This document shows positions 40,741-49,503 of a stretch of DNA of 61,768 bases, piece by piece. The DNA lies in contig NZ_FORN01000036.1 in the NCBI RefSeq assembly GCF_900114015.1, positions 1 through 61,768 on the forward strand, given 5' to 3'. The notes below the pieces were generated by a model, which was not told the origin of the DNA, made no database searches, and saw only the letters and a program-made list of their open reading frames with translations. Position 1 is the first letter of the stretch; each line of letters begins with the position of its first letter. This DNA comes from Caulobacter sp. UNC279MFTsu5.1 (GTDB lineage: Bacteria > Pseudomonadota > Alphaproteobacteria > Caulobacterales > Caulobacteraceae). The position numbers and the translations under genes were made by a program.

Positions 40741-42306
40741 TTGCAGCTTTTGGCTCGCCCTCTGGCCGTCCTCTCGGCCTTCGTACTGTGCTTCGCGGCC
40801 GCTTTCGGCGCCGCCACGAGCGTCCGCGCCTCGGCGCTCGAGCCGCTGTCCGAAGCCGACGCCCGCTTCTACCGCGCCGCCTTCGCCGCCGCCGACCACG
40901 GTGATTTCGACGCCGCCGAAGCCGCCCAGGCCAACGCCCGCGACAAGAGTCTGCGGGGCGCGCTGGACTTCGCCAGGATCATGCACCCGACCGCCCACGC
41001 GGCCAGCTACGACGAGCTGACCGGCTGGCTGGCGTCCTATGGCGACCAGGCCGGCGCCGAGCGGGTCTACGCCCTGGCCGTCAAGCGCAAGCCGGCCCGC
41101 GTCCCCGCCCCGAAGGTCCCGGCCCTGTTCGTGGCCGGCGCCAAGACTCCCGCCCCGGCCGACCGGGCCCGCGCCGCCCGCGAGGCCTATTATTCCGGCG
41201 ACGTGAAGAAGGCCCTGACCCTGGCCCAGGCCGCGGGCGAGCCCTGGATCGCCGGCCTGGCCGCCTTCCGCCTGCAGTCCTTCGCCCAGGCGCGGACCTA
41301 TTTCGAGCGCGTCGCCAACGATGAGGGCCAGGACGAATGGCTGCGCTCGGCCGCGGCCTTCTGGGCCGCGCGCTCGGCGGCCTCGGGCGGCCAGTCGCGC
41401 GACGTCGAGGACCTGCTCGGCCAGGCCGCCCGCGCCCCCAACACCTTCTACGGCATGATCGCCGCCCGCCAGCTGGCCTTGGCCGGCCAGGCCCTGGCCC
41501 AGGACGACCCGATCGCCGCCCTGCTGACCAAGGTCTCCTACGAAGGGCCCGACACCGCCTCCCTGGCCCGCCTGCTGGCCGCCGATCCCCGCGCCCGCCG
41601 CGCCGCCGCCCTGGCCCAGATCGGCCGCTGGGCCGAGGCCGGCCAGGAACTGCGCGCCGGCTTGTCCCTGGCCAGCGACGATCCCAAGGCCCGGGGCGAC
41701 TGGACCGACCTGGCCCTGGCTCTCAACGAGAAGGCCCCGCTGAACGCCGGGCGCGCGGTCAAGCGGGTCGGCGGCGAGGACTATCCCCTGCCCCCGCTGG
41801 AGCCCAAGGGCGGCTTCACCATCGACAAGGCCATGGTCTACGCCCTGGTGCGCCAGGAAAGCCGCTTCGACCCCTACGCCATGTCGGGCGCCGGGGCGGT
41901 GGGCCTGATGCAGCTGATGCCGGTGGCCGCCGCCCGCGCCGCCGGCGACGACAAGCTGCTGGCCGACACCAGCCCGCTGCTCGACCCCAGCTTCAACCTG
42001 CGGGTCGGCCAGGACTATTTCACCTGGTTGATGGACCGCGGCCTGCAGAGCCCCGACCTGTTCCGCGCCGTCGCCGCCTACAACGGCGGCCCGGGCACCC
42101 TGATCAAGACCCAGGCCCAGCTGGGCGGCGCCGACTGCGACCCCCTGCTGCTGATCGAGAGCCTGCCGGCCCAGGAAACCCGCAACTATGTCGAAAAGGT
42201 CATGGCCTCGTACTGGACCTATCGCAAGCTGATGGGCGCGGAGACCAAGACCCTGGACGCCGTGGCCAGCGGCGCGCGGGTGATCGATTTCCGGCTGGAT
42301 CAGTAG
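40741..42306 (+). CDS. Soluble lytic murein transglycosylase
   Basis: A periplasmic enzyme that cleaves peptidoglycan glycan strands. A helical superhelix-like N-terminal region (Ala-rich repeats) precedes an SLT catalytic domain at about residues 385-500, with catalytic Glu in LVRQESRFDPYAMSGAGAVG and AAYNGGPGTL. No ATG lies near the N-terminus. The TTG at 40741 begins a good signal peptide (ending SVRASA), giving 521 residues; the frame also extends to a TTG at 40645, overlapping the UDG gene end. The enzyme call is safe, the start is not. Confidence 0.88.
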   Translation: MQLLARPLAVLSAFVLCFAAAFGAATSVRASALEPLSEADARFYRAAFAAADHGDFDAAEAAQANARDKSLRGALDFARIMHPTAHAASYDELTGWLASYGDQAGAERVYALAVKRKPARVPAPKVPALFVAGAKTPAPADRARAAREAYYSGDVKKALTLAQAAGEPWIAGLAAFRLQSFAQARTYFERVANDEGQDEWLRSAAAFWAARSAASGGQSRDVEDLLGQAARAPNTFYGMIAARQLALAGQALAQDDPIAALLTKVSYEGPDTASLARLLAADPRARRAAALAQIGRWAEAGQELRAGLSLASDDPKARGDWTDLALALNEKAPLNAGRAVKRVGGEDYPLPPLEPKGGFTIDKAMVYALVRQESRFDPYAMSGAGAVGLMQLMPVAAARAAGDDKLLADTSPLLDPSFNLRVGQDYFTWLMDRGLQSPDLFRAVAAYNGGPGTLIKTQAQLGGADCDPLLLIESLPAQETRNYVEKVMASYWTYRKLMGAETKTLDAVASGARVIDFRLDQ

Positions 42307-42445
42307 GCTGTGACACAGCGGGCGCTCTGCTAGGGCTTTCCGTCAGCGGACCTTTCAAACGTCTGCTGGAGCGGACACTCGCTGCTTAGAGAAACGACCG
42401 TTGGTCGGAGGCCGACGCATTGCCCAAGCACTTTCTGGCGTAGCC

Positions 42446-44404
42446 CTAGGCGCTTGTAATGATGGATCGGATGCGCGCTGCGAGTTGATCCATCGCGAAC
42501 GGCTTGCTCATCACCTGCATCCCAGGTTCAAGGTGACCGTTCGACACAGCCGCGTTCTCAGCATAGCCAGTGATGAAGAGGACCTTCAGGCCGGGTCGCT
42601 TTGTGCGTGCAATGTCCGCCATCTGCTTGCCATTCATGCCGCCCGGCAGGCCGACATCAGTGATGACTAGGTCGATCTCCGCATCTGAATCCAAGACCTT
42701 CAGGCCGGATGCTGCATCTCCTACCTCAATGGCTTGGTAGCCGAGGTCACTAAGGGTGTCTCCGATCAGCATCCGGATTGTCGGCTCATCATCGACAACC
42801 AACACCGTCTCGCTTCCTTCAGCTCGGGGAAGTTGGCGCCGCGCCTGCTCTTCTTCAGGCTGATCTGGTTTCCCGTGGTGACGCGGGAGATAGATTTTGA
42901 CCGTCGTTCCCAACCCCACCTCAGAGTATAGGCGCAGCTGCCCGCCGGACTGCTTGGCGAAGCCATAGACCATCGACAGTCCAAGCCCCGTGCCCTGGCC
43001 AATAGGCTTGGTGGTGTAGAACGGGTCTAGCGCGCGCGACAGCACGTCCGGCGCCATGCCGCAACCATTGTCGGTCACGCTGACAGCGACGTACTGTCCG
43101 CACGGCATGTCGCGCTCGATCGCTCCAGCTTGATCGATCCAGGTGTTGGCGGTCTCAATTGTGATGCGCCCCCCGTCCCGCATCGCGTCGCGCGCGTTGA
43201 TGCAGAGGTTGAGGATGGCGCTCTCGAGCTGATTGGGATCGCAGTGGCAGGGCCACAGGCTGACCGCGGCGACCACCTCCAGCGAGATGGCGGGGCCGAC
43301 GGTGCGCCCGATCAAATCCTCCATGCCGGCTATCAGGCGGTTCGCATCCACGACCTTCGGCTCAAGCGTCTGCCGACGCGAGAAGGCAAGGAGTCGATGC
43401 GTGAGCGAGGCGGCGCGCGAGGCGGCGCCTTGGGCCGCCGTTATGTAGCGTTCGAGCTCGTTGATGCGGCCTTGCGCGAGGCGCGCGCGCATGACGTCCA
43501 GACTGCCGGTGATGCCGGTCAGCAAGTTATTGAAGTCGTGCGCCAGCCCGCCGGTGAGTTGGCCGACCGCCTCCATCTTTTGTGCTTGAAACAGCGCCTG
43601 CTGCGAATGTTCAAGCTCAAGCTGCGCCTCGCGCCGTTCGGTCAGGTCCCGTGTGACCTTCGCGAAGCCAATCAACTGGCCATCGTCGTCTCGGATTGCA
43701 TCGATAACCACGCTGGCCCAGAATCGAGCGCCGTCCTTCCGCTGCCGCCACCCCTCTGCGGTGAAGCGGCCTTCTTTGGTCGCCGTCTCCAGCGCCTTCC
43801 AAGGCACTCGGGCTTCGACATCTTCAGGGGTGTAGAACCGGGAGAAATGCTGACCAATGATCTCGTCGGCCGTGTACCCCTTGATCTGCTGAGCGCCCGT
43901 GTTCCAGTTGGAGACCACGCCGCGCGGGTCGAGCATATAGATCGCGTAGTCGGTTACGCCCTGCACGAGCAGCCTGAATCGACGCTCTGTCTCAAGCGCC
44001 GCGCGCGCGGCTTCTTGTTGCTCGGTGATATCGCGCGTGATCTTCGCGAAGCCGATCAACTCGCCGTCAACGCGAATGGCGTCGATCACGACCATCGCCC
44101 AGAATCGACTGCCGTCCTTGCGAAGTCGCCAGCCCTCCGCCACGAAGCGACCTTCTGAGGCCGCCGTCTTGAGGGCTTGTTGCGGTACACCGGCCTCCAA
44201 GTCCTCAGGCGTATAGAAGCGGGAAAAATGGTCGCCGATGATCTCATCGGCTGCGTAACCTTTGATGCGCTCGGCGCCGGCGTTCCAGCTTGCGACCCGG
44301 CCTTCCAAATCGATCATATAGATCGCATAGTCGATGACGGATCGGACGAGGTGTTCGTAGGCGGAAGGCCCGAGTTCGCCGCCCGCATCGATCTTCTTCG
44401 GCAC
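42446..44404 (-). CDS. Double-PAS hybrid sensor histidine kinase with C-terminal receiver
   Basis: From the GTG at 44404 it has 652 residues; a TTG at 44500 would add 32. Two PAS domains are near-identical (about 15-120 and 140-250): both contain DYAIYM, KGYxADEII, HFSRFYTPED and a RKDGxRFWA block, indicating recent tandem duplication. A HisKA domain (GGLAHDFNNLLTGITG), a HATPase (GQGTGLGLSMVYGFAKQSGG) and a receiver (VLVVDDEPTIRML, with Asp in LVITDVGLPGG) follow. No membrane helix, so cytoplasmic. Its codon use is visibly less GC-biased than neighbouring genes, hinting at transfer. Partner and signal unknown. Confidence 0.9.
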   Translation of the reverse strand: MPKKIDAGGELGPSAYEHLVRSVIDYAIYMIDLEGRVASWNAGAERIKGYAADEIIGDHFSRFYTPEDLEAGVPQQALKTAASEGRFVAEGWRLRKDGSRFWAMVVIDAIRVDGELIGFAKITRDITEQQEAARAALETERRFRLLVQGVTDYAIYMLDPRGVVSNWNTGAQQIKGYTADEIIGQHFSRFYTPEDVEARVPWKALETATKEGRFTAEGWRQRKDGARFWASVVIDAIRDDDGQLIGFAKVTRDLTERREAQLELEHSQQALFQAQKMEAVGQLTGGLAHDFNNLLTGITGSLDVMRARLAQGRINELERYITAAQGAASRAASLTHRLLAFSRRQTLEPKVVDANRLIAGMEDLIGRTVGPAISLEVVAAVSLWPCHCDPNQLESAILNLCINARDAMRDGGRITIETANTWIDQAGAIERDMPCGQYVAVSVTDNGCGMAPDVLSRALDPFYTTKPIGQGTGLGLSMVYGFAKQSGGQLRLYSEVGLGTTVKIYLPRHHGKPDQPEEEQARRQLPRAEGSETVLVVDDEPTIRMLIGDTLSDLGYQAIEVGDAASGLKVLDSDAEIDLVITDVGLPGGMNGKQMADIARTKRPGLKVLFITGYAENAAVSNGHLEPGMQVMSKPFAMDQLAARIRSIITSA

Positions 44405-44783
44405 GCTGACGTCCGATCTGTTGGCTGAGCATTTTCGCTGGCCACAGCGAACGCCTGTCTGACCTATCGAGTTCCAAGGAGACCATTGGAGACAAGCCAA
44501 GGCTCTAGCGAGGTCAATCTATCCCAGAATGGTCGATCTGATAGGTCGCTCTAAGTATCGCCCTGCAAGTTGTCCGCCCGAGAGCGGACGCTCCCAACGT
44601 CCGCTCAGGGGCGTAAGTTACCCCCTTCATTCGTCATTCCGGGCTTTGCGCCCAGAACCCCAGGTTCAGTTCGCATGTGAAGCGCAAGCGGTTCGCCAGC
44701 ACCCCCTCCCGCACTTGCTGTGGAAGGAGGGATTCCGGGCGCGAGGCCCGCCCGGAATGACGAGCGTATTTTGAAGAGCGAAC
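44405..44783. other. Gene-free stretch between the hybrid kinase and the GT2-like gene
   Basis: The first 200 bases hold the promoter region of the kinase. The rest is the inverted repeat at 44632-44762. No credible gene is seen. Confidence 0.5.
44632..44762. repeat. Long inverted repeat, diverged copy 3 of the CIR/MITE-like family
   Basis: Same architecture as the 28.3 and 53.3 kb copies: CGTCATTCCGGGC at the left and GCCCGGAATGACG at the right, with a GATTC in the right arm. About 131 bases; the centre differs and lacks the GGCGCGCC core. Confidence 0.65.
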
Positions 44784-45269
44784 TCAAACCCGCAGCCGCA
44801 CGGCCCTCGGCTTCACGCGCCCCAGCAGCGCCTTCAACGGATCGCCGCCCGGCTTGAAGCCGCCGGCCGCCTCAAAGGCGTCGCGGGAGGCCAGCACGGC
44901 CAGGGGACGGCCGGCTAGGCCGAACAGCCCCTTCTCCCCGATCCAGGCCGGCTTGCCGCCGCCGCCCGCCAGGTGGGCCTCGACCGGCGTGCGCCAGGCT
45001 TCCGGCAGGACCAGGTCCTCGCCCAGCGCCAGGATCCAGGCGCTCCGGGCCGCCGCGCAGCCGGCCGCCAAGCGCGCCCCGGCGTCGCCCGTCGCCGCGA
45101 CCACCCGCGCCCCGCTGTCCTCGGCGATGGCCAGGGTGGCGTCCGTCGAGCCGGCGTCGGCGAACACCACCGCCTTGACCAGGCCGTCGACGGCGGCGGG
45201 CACCAGCAGGGGCAGGACGTGCACCAGGCGGGCGGCGCTGTCGCGGGTGGGCAGGACGACGGTGATCAT
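44784..45269 (-). CDS. Small glycosyltransferase-2-like protein
   Basis: A 161-residue protein with the GT2 nucleotide-sugar fold start: MITVVLPTRDSAARLVHVLPLL, then VVFADAGSTDATLAIAEDSGARVV, matching the DxGSxDxT signature. It is much shorter than full glycosyltransferases (about 250-300 residues) and contains only the N-terminal binding region with a short tail (KALLGRVKPRAVRLRV), so activity is uncertain. The ATG at 45269 is the first with a proper GT2 start. Divergent from the HAD phosphatase gene with 75 bases between. Confidence 0.8.
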   Translation of the reverse strand: MITVVLPTRDSAARLVHVLPLLVPAAVDGLVKAVVFADAGSTDATLAIAEDSGARVVAATGDAGARLAAGCAAARSAWILALGEDLVLPEAWRTPVEAHLAGGGGKPAWIGEKGLFGLAGRPLAVLASRDAFEAAGGFKPGGDPLKALLGRVKPRAVRLRV

Positions 45270-45344
45270 GGGCCTTGCTTCCGATCCGGCGCGGCGCAGG
45301 TCAAGCCGAGACTTAGCGGCCCGAAGCGTGGCATACGGCGGCCC

Positions 45345-46025
45345 ATGACCCCGACCAAGACCCCCGATAAGGCTTACGCCGCGTTCCTGTTCGACATGGA
45401 CGGCACCGTGCTCGACTCCATCGCCGTGGCCGAACGGGTCTGGGGCGACTGGGCCCTGCGCCACGGCCTGGACGTCGAGGCCTTCCTGCCGACCATCCAC
45501 GGGGTGCGGGCCGAAGAGACGATCCGCCGCCAGAACCTGGCGGACATCGACCTCGCTGGTGAGACCGAGGCGATCCTGCGGGCCGAGGTCGCCGACGTGG
45601 AGGGCGTGATCCCGATCCCGGGCGCCGAGGCTTTCCTGCGCGCCCTGCCCGCGGACCGCTGGGCCATCGTCACCTCCGCCCAGCGCGAACTGGCCCTGCG
45701 GCGAATGGAGGCCGCCGGCCTGCCGATCCCCGCCGTGCTGGTCACCGCCGAAGACGTGTCGCGCGGCAAGCCCGCGCCGGACGGCTACGCCCTGGCGGCC
45801 CAGCGCCTCGGCATGACGGCCGACGCCTGCCTGGTGTTCGAGGACGCTCCGGCCGGCCTGCTCGCCGGCGAAGCGGCCGGCGCCGACGTGGTCGTGATCA
45901 CCGCAACGCACCGCCATCCGTTCGCGACGGTCCACCCGGCCCTTGCCGACTATTCGGACCTTGGCGTCGCGATCGACACCGACGGCCTGCGCCTGACGGC
46001 CAACTCCGCCGAGAACACGCCCTAG
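45345..46025 (+). CDS. HAD-superfamily phosphatase
   Basis: A 226-residue HAD hydrolase of the phosphoglycolate-phosphatase/beta-phosphoglucomutase type. Motif I is FDMDGTVLDS, motif II VTSAQ, motif III KPAPDGYALAAQRLG and motif IV VFEDAPAGLLAGEAAG, all intact. The helical cap lies between motif I and II. The substrate is likely a small sugar phosphate; the DogA/GS1-like pattern FEDAPAG is compatible with sugar-phosphate phosphatases. Its stop shares four bases with the radical SAM gene's stop on the other strand. Confidence 0.9.
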   Translation: MTPTKTPDKAYAAFLFDMDGTVLDSIAVAERVWGDWALRHGLDVEAFLPTIHGVRAEETIRRQNLADIDLAGETEAILRAEVADVEGVIPIPGAEAFLRALPADRWAIVTSAQRELALRRMEAAGLPIPAVLVTAEDVSRGKPAPDGYALAAQRLGMTADACLVFEDAPAGLLAGEAAGADVVVITATHRHPFATVHPALADYSDLGVAIDTDGLRLTANSAENTP

Positions 46026-47113
46026 AACAGCGACAACTGATCCCCCGCCTTGGGCGGCACGGCGAACTGGGAAAGATCCAGCGGCGCCAGCTTGCGGTCG
46101 AGGCCGAACCGGGTCCGCGCCAGCCTGAAGCGCTGGCTCATCACCTCGGCCACCGGCCCCTCGCCGGTCATTCGCTTGCCCCATTCGGTGCTGTAGGCCG
46201 CCCCGCCGCGCATCTGGCGGACCAGGGACATCACCCGCCGGGCGCGGTCGGGATGCTCGGCCGCCAGCCATTCCTCGAACAGGTCCTTGATCTCCAACGG
46301 CAGGCGCACGGCCACATAGCCGGCCGTGGTCGCCCCGGCGGCGGCGGCGGCCTCGAGCACCGCCTCCATCTCGTGGTCGTTCAGCGACGGAATGGACGGG
46401 GCGAACATCACCGTGGTCGGCACGCCGGCCGCCGTCAGCTGGCGCAGCGCGTCGAGGCGGCGCTTGGGGGTGGCGGCGCGCGGCTCCATGCTGCGCGACA
46501 GCCGGTGGTCCAGGCTGGTGATTGACACCGCCGCCCGCACTAGCCCCGCCCGCCCCATCGGCCCCAGGATATCGAGATCGCGGGTGATCAGGTTCGACTT
46601 GGTGATGATCGAGAACGGGTGACGGAACCGCGCCAGGGTCTCGATCACCGCCCGTGTCACCCGCAGCCTGCGCTCGTCGGGCTGGTAGGGATCGGTGTCG
46701 CCGCCGATATGGATGACCTTGGGGACGTATCTGGGCTTGGAGAGTTCACGCTCCAGGAGCTTGCCGGCCTCGGGCTTGAAATAGATCTTCGTCTCGAAGT
46801 CCAGGCCCGCCGAATGGCCCAGATAGGTATGGGCCGGCCGGGCGTAGCAGTAGATGCAGCCATGGCTGCAGCCGCGATAGGGATTGATCGAGCTCTCGAA
46901 GCCGACGTCGGGACTGTCGTTGCGGGCGATGATGGTCCGCGACTTCATCGGCTGCAGGGTGGTGGCGATCTGGGCCGGCTCCTCCTCCTCGCCCCAGCCG
47001 TCGTCGAAGGCTTCGTTGACCTGGGATTCGAAGCGGCCGGTGCGATTGGACTTAGCCCCGCGCCCCCGCGCGCTAGAAGGCGGGTGACCGGGAAGATTGG
47101 CGGGAGCGACCAT
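46022..47113 (-). CDS. PA0069-family radical SAM protein
   Basis: A 363-residue radical SAM protein starting MVAPANLPGHPP. The cluster-binding motif is CSHGCIYCY (CxxxCxxC) near residue 82, in the context NPYRGCSHGCIYCYARP, which is typical of the PA0069/SplB-like group. Further motifs: VIHIGGDTDPYQP and SIITKSNLITRD. Members of this group have no established reaction; relationship to spore photoproduct lyase is only at the superfamily level. Divergent from a 51-residue ORF; convergent with the HAD gene. Confidence 0.92.
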   Translation of the reverse strand: MVAPANLPGHPPSSARGRGAKSNRTGRFESQVNEAFDDGWGEEEEPAQIATTLQPMKSRTIIARNDSPDVGFESSINPYRGCSHGCIYCYARPAHTYLGHSAGLDFETKIYFKPEAGKLLERELSKPRYVPKVIHIGGDTDPYQPDERRLRVTRAVIETLARFRHPFSIITKSNLITRDLDILGPMGRAGLVRAAVSITSLDHRLSRSMEPRAATPKRRLDALRQLTAAGVPTTVMFAPSIPSLNDHEMEAVLEAAAAAGATTAGYVAVRLPLEIKDLFEEWLAAEHPDRARRVMSLVRQMRGGAAYSTEWGKRMTGEGPVAEVMSQRFRLARTRFGLDRKLAPLDLSQFAVPPKAGDQLSLF

Positions 47114-47313
47114 GGCTCGATCATGAACCGCCAAAGAGAACAATTCAAGAACGCAAATGTCCGTGACCCGACGGGATCGAGCGGTTTCGAGGCGCCTCGT
47201 CCCGCTGTACGCGCATCGCAATCGCTTTCGCTGACAGCCGCGCGGGTTCGTGCCAAGCTCGCCGCGAGGCGCGTCGGGCGAAGGGCGTCCGGCCCTCGCA
47301 TCGGGAGGCTCCC

Positions 47314-47469
47314 ATGACCACCAAGCCGGAAGACAAGGACGAAAAACCCGAAGTCGAAGCGCCGCACGTCGCCAAGGTCGGCGTGATCGACACGGGCCAC
47401 AACGTCACCAGTTTCAACGAGGAACCGATCAACGGCCTCCTGGCCGACATCGCCGACGGCGACGCCTGA
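47314..47469 (+). CDS. Small acidic ORF of 51 residues
   Basis: An ATG with a GGGAGG ribosome site, coding for 51 residues: MTTKPEDKDEKPEVEAPHVAK, then VGVIDTGHNVTSFNEEPINGLLADIADGDA. Charged and acidic, no signal peptide, no hydrophobic segment. Codon bias is like that of neighbours (GAC, GCC, GTC). Function not recognised. It is divergent from the radical SAM gene with 200 bases between, and a GC hairpin (GCCGCCGC...GGCGGCGGC, 47481-47513) follows its stop, so it looks like an independent transcript. Confidence 0.6.
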   Translation: MTTKPEDKDEKPEVEAPHVAKVGVIDTGHNVTSFNEEPINGLLADIADGDA

Positions 47470-47780
47470 TCAAAGACGGAGCCGCCGCTTCGCGGATTCG
47501 CGGGGCGGCGGCGCTCGATCCAAGCCCTCGGTCACAACCATCATTGATTGCTGAAAACATCACCCAAGACTCAAATAACCTTGGTCTCCCCCAGGAGAAG
47601 CATCCCGACAGTTGCGCAAAACGACAAGACATCGCGCAATTCCGGACGCCTAGAAGCTTGACTACAGCTGGTCTTTAGCCTGCGCCATTGCGGCGCGGCG
47701 CAACCAATGCTAGCAGAATCGAAACTGAACCTGACGCGACCCTGCGCGGAAGGTTTCGGAAAAGAGGCGGCGAGCTGGAC
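47470..47780. other. Gene-free stretch upstream of the AraC regulator
   Basis: The hairpin at 47481-47513 is a probable terminator of the 51-residue ORF. The rest is more AT-rich, containing TTGACTACAGCTGG around 47657, a possible -35 region; no clear -10 was found. Confidence 0.35.
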
Positions 47781-48329
47781 ATGACTTCCTCGGACGCGAC
47801 CCAGACCTCCACCCTGCCCCGTGACCAGACCCTGATCCTGGCGCGCCTGGTCACCGACGCCTCGCGCGCCTTCGACCGCGATCCCGACACGGCGCGGGCG
47901 CTGGTGCATCGCGCGAGCCAGCTGCTGGAGGCCGAGGTCCGGCGCCTGACCCGCGAGCCGCAGACCGGCAAGCTGGCGCCCTGGCAGGTGCGCACCGCGA
48001 CCGCCTTCATCGACCAGAACCGCGACCGCAACCTGCAGGTCCGCGACGTGGCCGCGGCGGTCCGCCTGAGCCCCAGCTACTTCTCGCACGCCTTCAAGGA
48101 AACCTTCGGCCAATCCGCCAAGAGCTACATCATCGAGCGGCGCGTCGCCCGGGCCAAGCAGCTGATGCTGAGCACGCGGGACACCCTGGCCCAGATCGCC
48201 CTGGCCTGCGGCTTCTCGGACCAGGCCCATTTCTGCCGGACCTTCGGCGGATTAGTCGGCCAGACGCCCAGCCGCTGGCGCCGCGGCCGCCAAGAACGCC
48301 CCGCGGATCCTCCCGCCCTGGCGGCTTAG
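47781..48329 (+). CDS. AraC-family transcriptional regulator (DNA-binding domain only)
   Basis: A 182-residue protein whose C-terminal half is a double-HTH AraC domain (NLQVRDVAAAVRLSPSYFSHAFKETFGQSAKSYIIERRVARAKQLML, then LAQIALACGFSDQAHFCRTFGGLVGQTPS). The N-terminal 75 residues are a helical region without a cupin. It starts MTSSDATQTS at 47781. Its target is unknown; a pseudoprotease gene lies downstream. Confidence 0.92.
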   Translation: MTSSDATQTSTLPRDQTLILARLVTDASRAFDRDPDTARALVHRASQLLEAEVRRLTREPQTGKLAPWQVRTATAFIDQNRDRNLQVRDVAAAVRLSPSYFSHAFKETFGQSAKSYIIERRVARAKQLMLSTRDTLAQIALACGFSDQAHFCRTFGGLVGQTPSRWRRGRQERPADPPALAA

Positions 48330-48420
48330 AGCGGATCGACATTCAAGGCCGTGCGTGGCTCTCCCCCCCTTGTTCCCGCGCCGTCCGGCCCCAGATTTGA
48401 GTCTCCTGTAGGAGATCGAC

Positions 48421-49398
48421 TTGCCTTCACCGTTCCAAGGGCACGAGGTCGAGGCGCGGCTGCGCCCCGCCGCCAGCGCCTACCCCTTCGACCTCGATCG
48501 CGCACTGTCCTCGGTGGTCGCCCTGGAGGCCCAGGTTCCGGCCGACGCCTTCACCGCCCGGATCCTGGGAACCGAGCGGCTGGGCAACGGCGTGGTGATC
48601 AGCGAGAACGGCCTGGTGCTGACCATGGCCTATCTGATCACCGAGGCCAGCCAGGTCGTGCTGACGCTGAACGACGGCCGGCAGGTCCAGGCCCACGTGC
48701 TGGGCTTCGACGGCCAGACGGGGCTGGGCCTGGTGCAGGCGCTCGAGCCCCTCGGCCTGCCGGCCCTGCGCCTGGGCGCCTCGAAGGTCCTGGACGCCGG
48801 CAGCCCGGTCGTCATCGCCGGGGCCGGCGGACGCGCCCACGCCGCCGCCGGCCGGGTCCTGACCCGCATGCCCTTCGCCGGCTATTGGGAATATCTGCTG
48901 GACGAGGCGATCATCACCGAGCCGGCCCACCCGCACTGGAGCGGCGCGGCCCTGATCGGCGCTCAGGGCGAACTGGTCGGCGTCGGCTCGCTGAGCCTGG
49001 CGGGACAATCGCCCGACGGCCGCGCCAAGCCGATGAACATGTTCGTGCCCGCCGAGCTGCTGCCGCCGATCCTGGACGACCTGGCGCGCGGCAAGCCCGC
49101 CCATCCGCCCCGCCCCTGGCTGGGCGTCTTCGCCCAGGAGACCGAATCCCACGTCGTGCTGGTCGGCGTGTCGCCCGCCAGCCCGGCCGCGCGGGCCGAG
49201 CTGCGCGCCGGCGACCTGATCCTGGCCGTGGCCGGCGACGAGGTTTCCGACCTGGCCGAGTTCTATACCGCCCTGTGGGACCAGGGCCCCGCCGGCGTCA
49301 CGGTCCCGCTGCGGATCCAGCGCGAGCAGGACGTCTTCGAGGTCGAGATCCGCTCGGTCGATCGCAACGCCCTGCTGAAGAAGCCCCGGCTCAACTAG
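48421..49398 (+). CDS. HtrA/S1C-like protein with PDZ domain and no intact catalytic triad
   Basis: A 325-residue protein from a TTG with TAGGAGA upstream. It has the trypsin-like beta-barrel of the DegP/HtrA (S1C) group, then a C-terminal PDZ domain (RPWLGVFAQETESHVVLVGVSPASPAARAELRAGDLILAVAG). In active HtrA proteins the triad motifs are TNAHV, DLAVL and GNSGGP. Here the first is TMAYLI (His to Tyr), the second GLGLVQ (Asp lost) and the third HWSGAAL. No signal peptide is evident. It is therefore probably a non-catalytic sensor or scaffold. It follows the AraC gene by 91 bases. Confidence 0.85.
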   Translation: MPSPFQGHEVEARLRPAASAYPFDLDRALSSVVALEAQVPADAFTARILGTERLGNGVVISENGLVLTMAYLITEASQVVLTLNDGRQVQAHVLGFDGQTGLGLVQALEPLGLPALRLGASKVLDAGSPVVIAGAGGRAHAAAGRVLTRMPFAGYWEYLLDEAIITEPAHPHWSGAALIGAQGELVGVGSLSLAGQSPDGRAKPMNMFVPAELLPPILDDLARGKPAHPPRPWLGVFAQETESHVVLVGVSPASPAARAELRAGDLILAVAGDEVSDLAEFYTALWDQGPAGVTVPLRIQREQDVFEVEIRSVDRNALLKKPRLN

Positions 49399-49503
49399 CA
49401 AGATGACGAGGCGGCCCGCTGAGCCCGTCCCGTCACATGGCGTGGTGATGGTCAGGATCACCCCTTAGTAGCCTTGTCCGATCGCTTGCGATAAAGCCGG
49501 CGC

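Noticed and set aside
47314..47469. 51-residue ORF as a ribosomally made modified peptide precursor for the adjacent radical SAM enzyme
   Set aside because: No leader/core split, no Cys/Ser/Thr-rich core, and PA0069-type radical SAM proteins are not known peptide-modifying enzymes.
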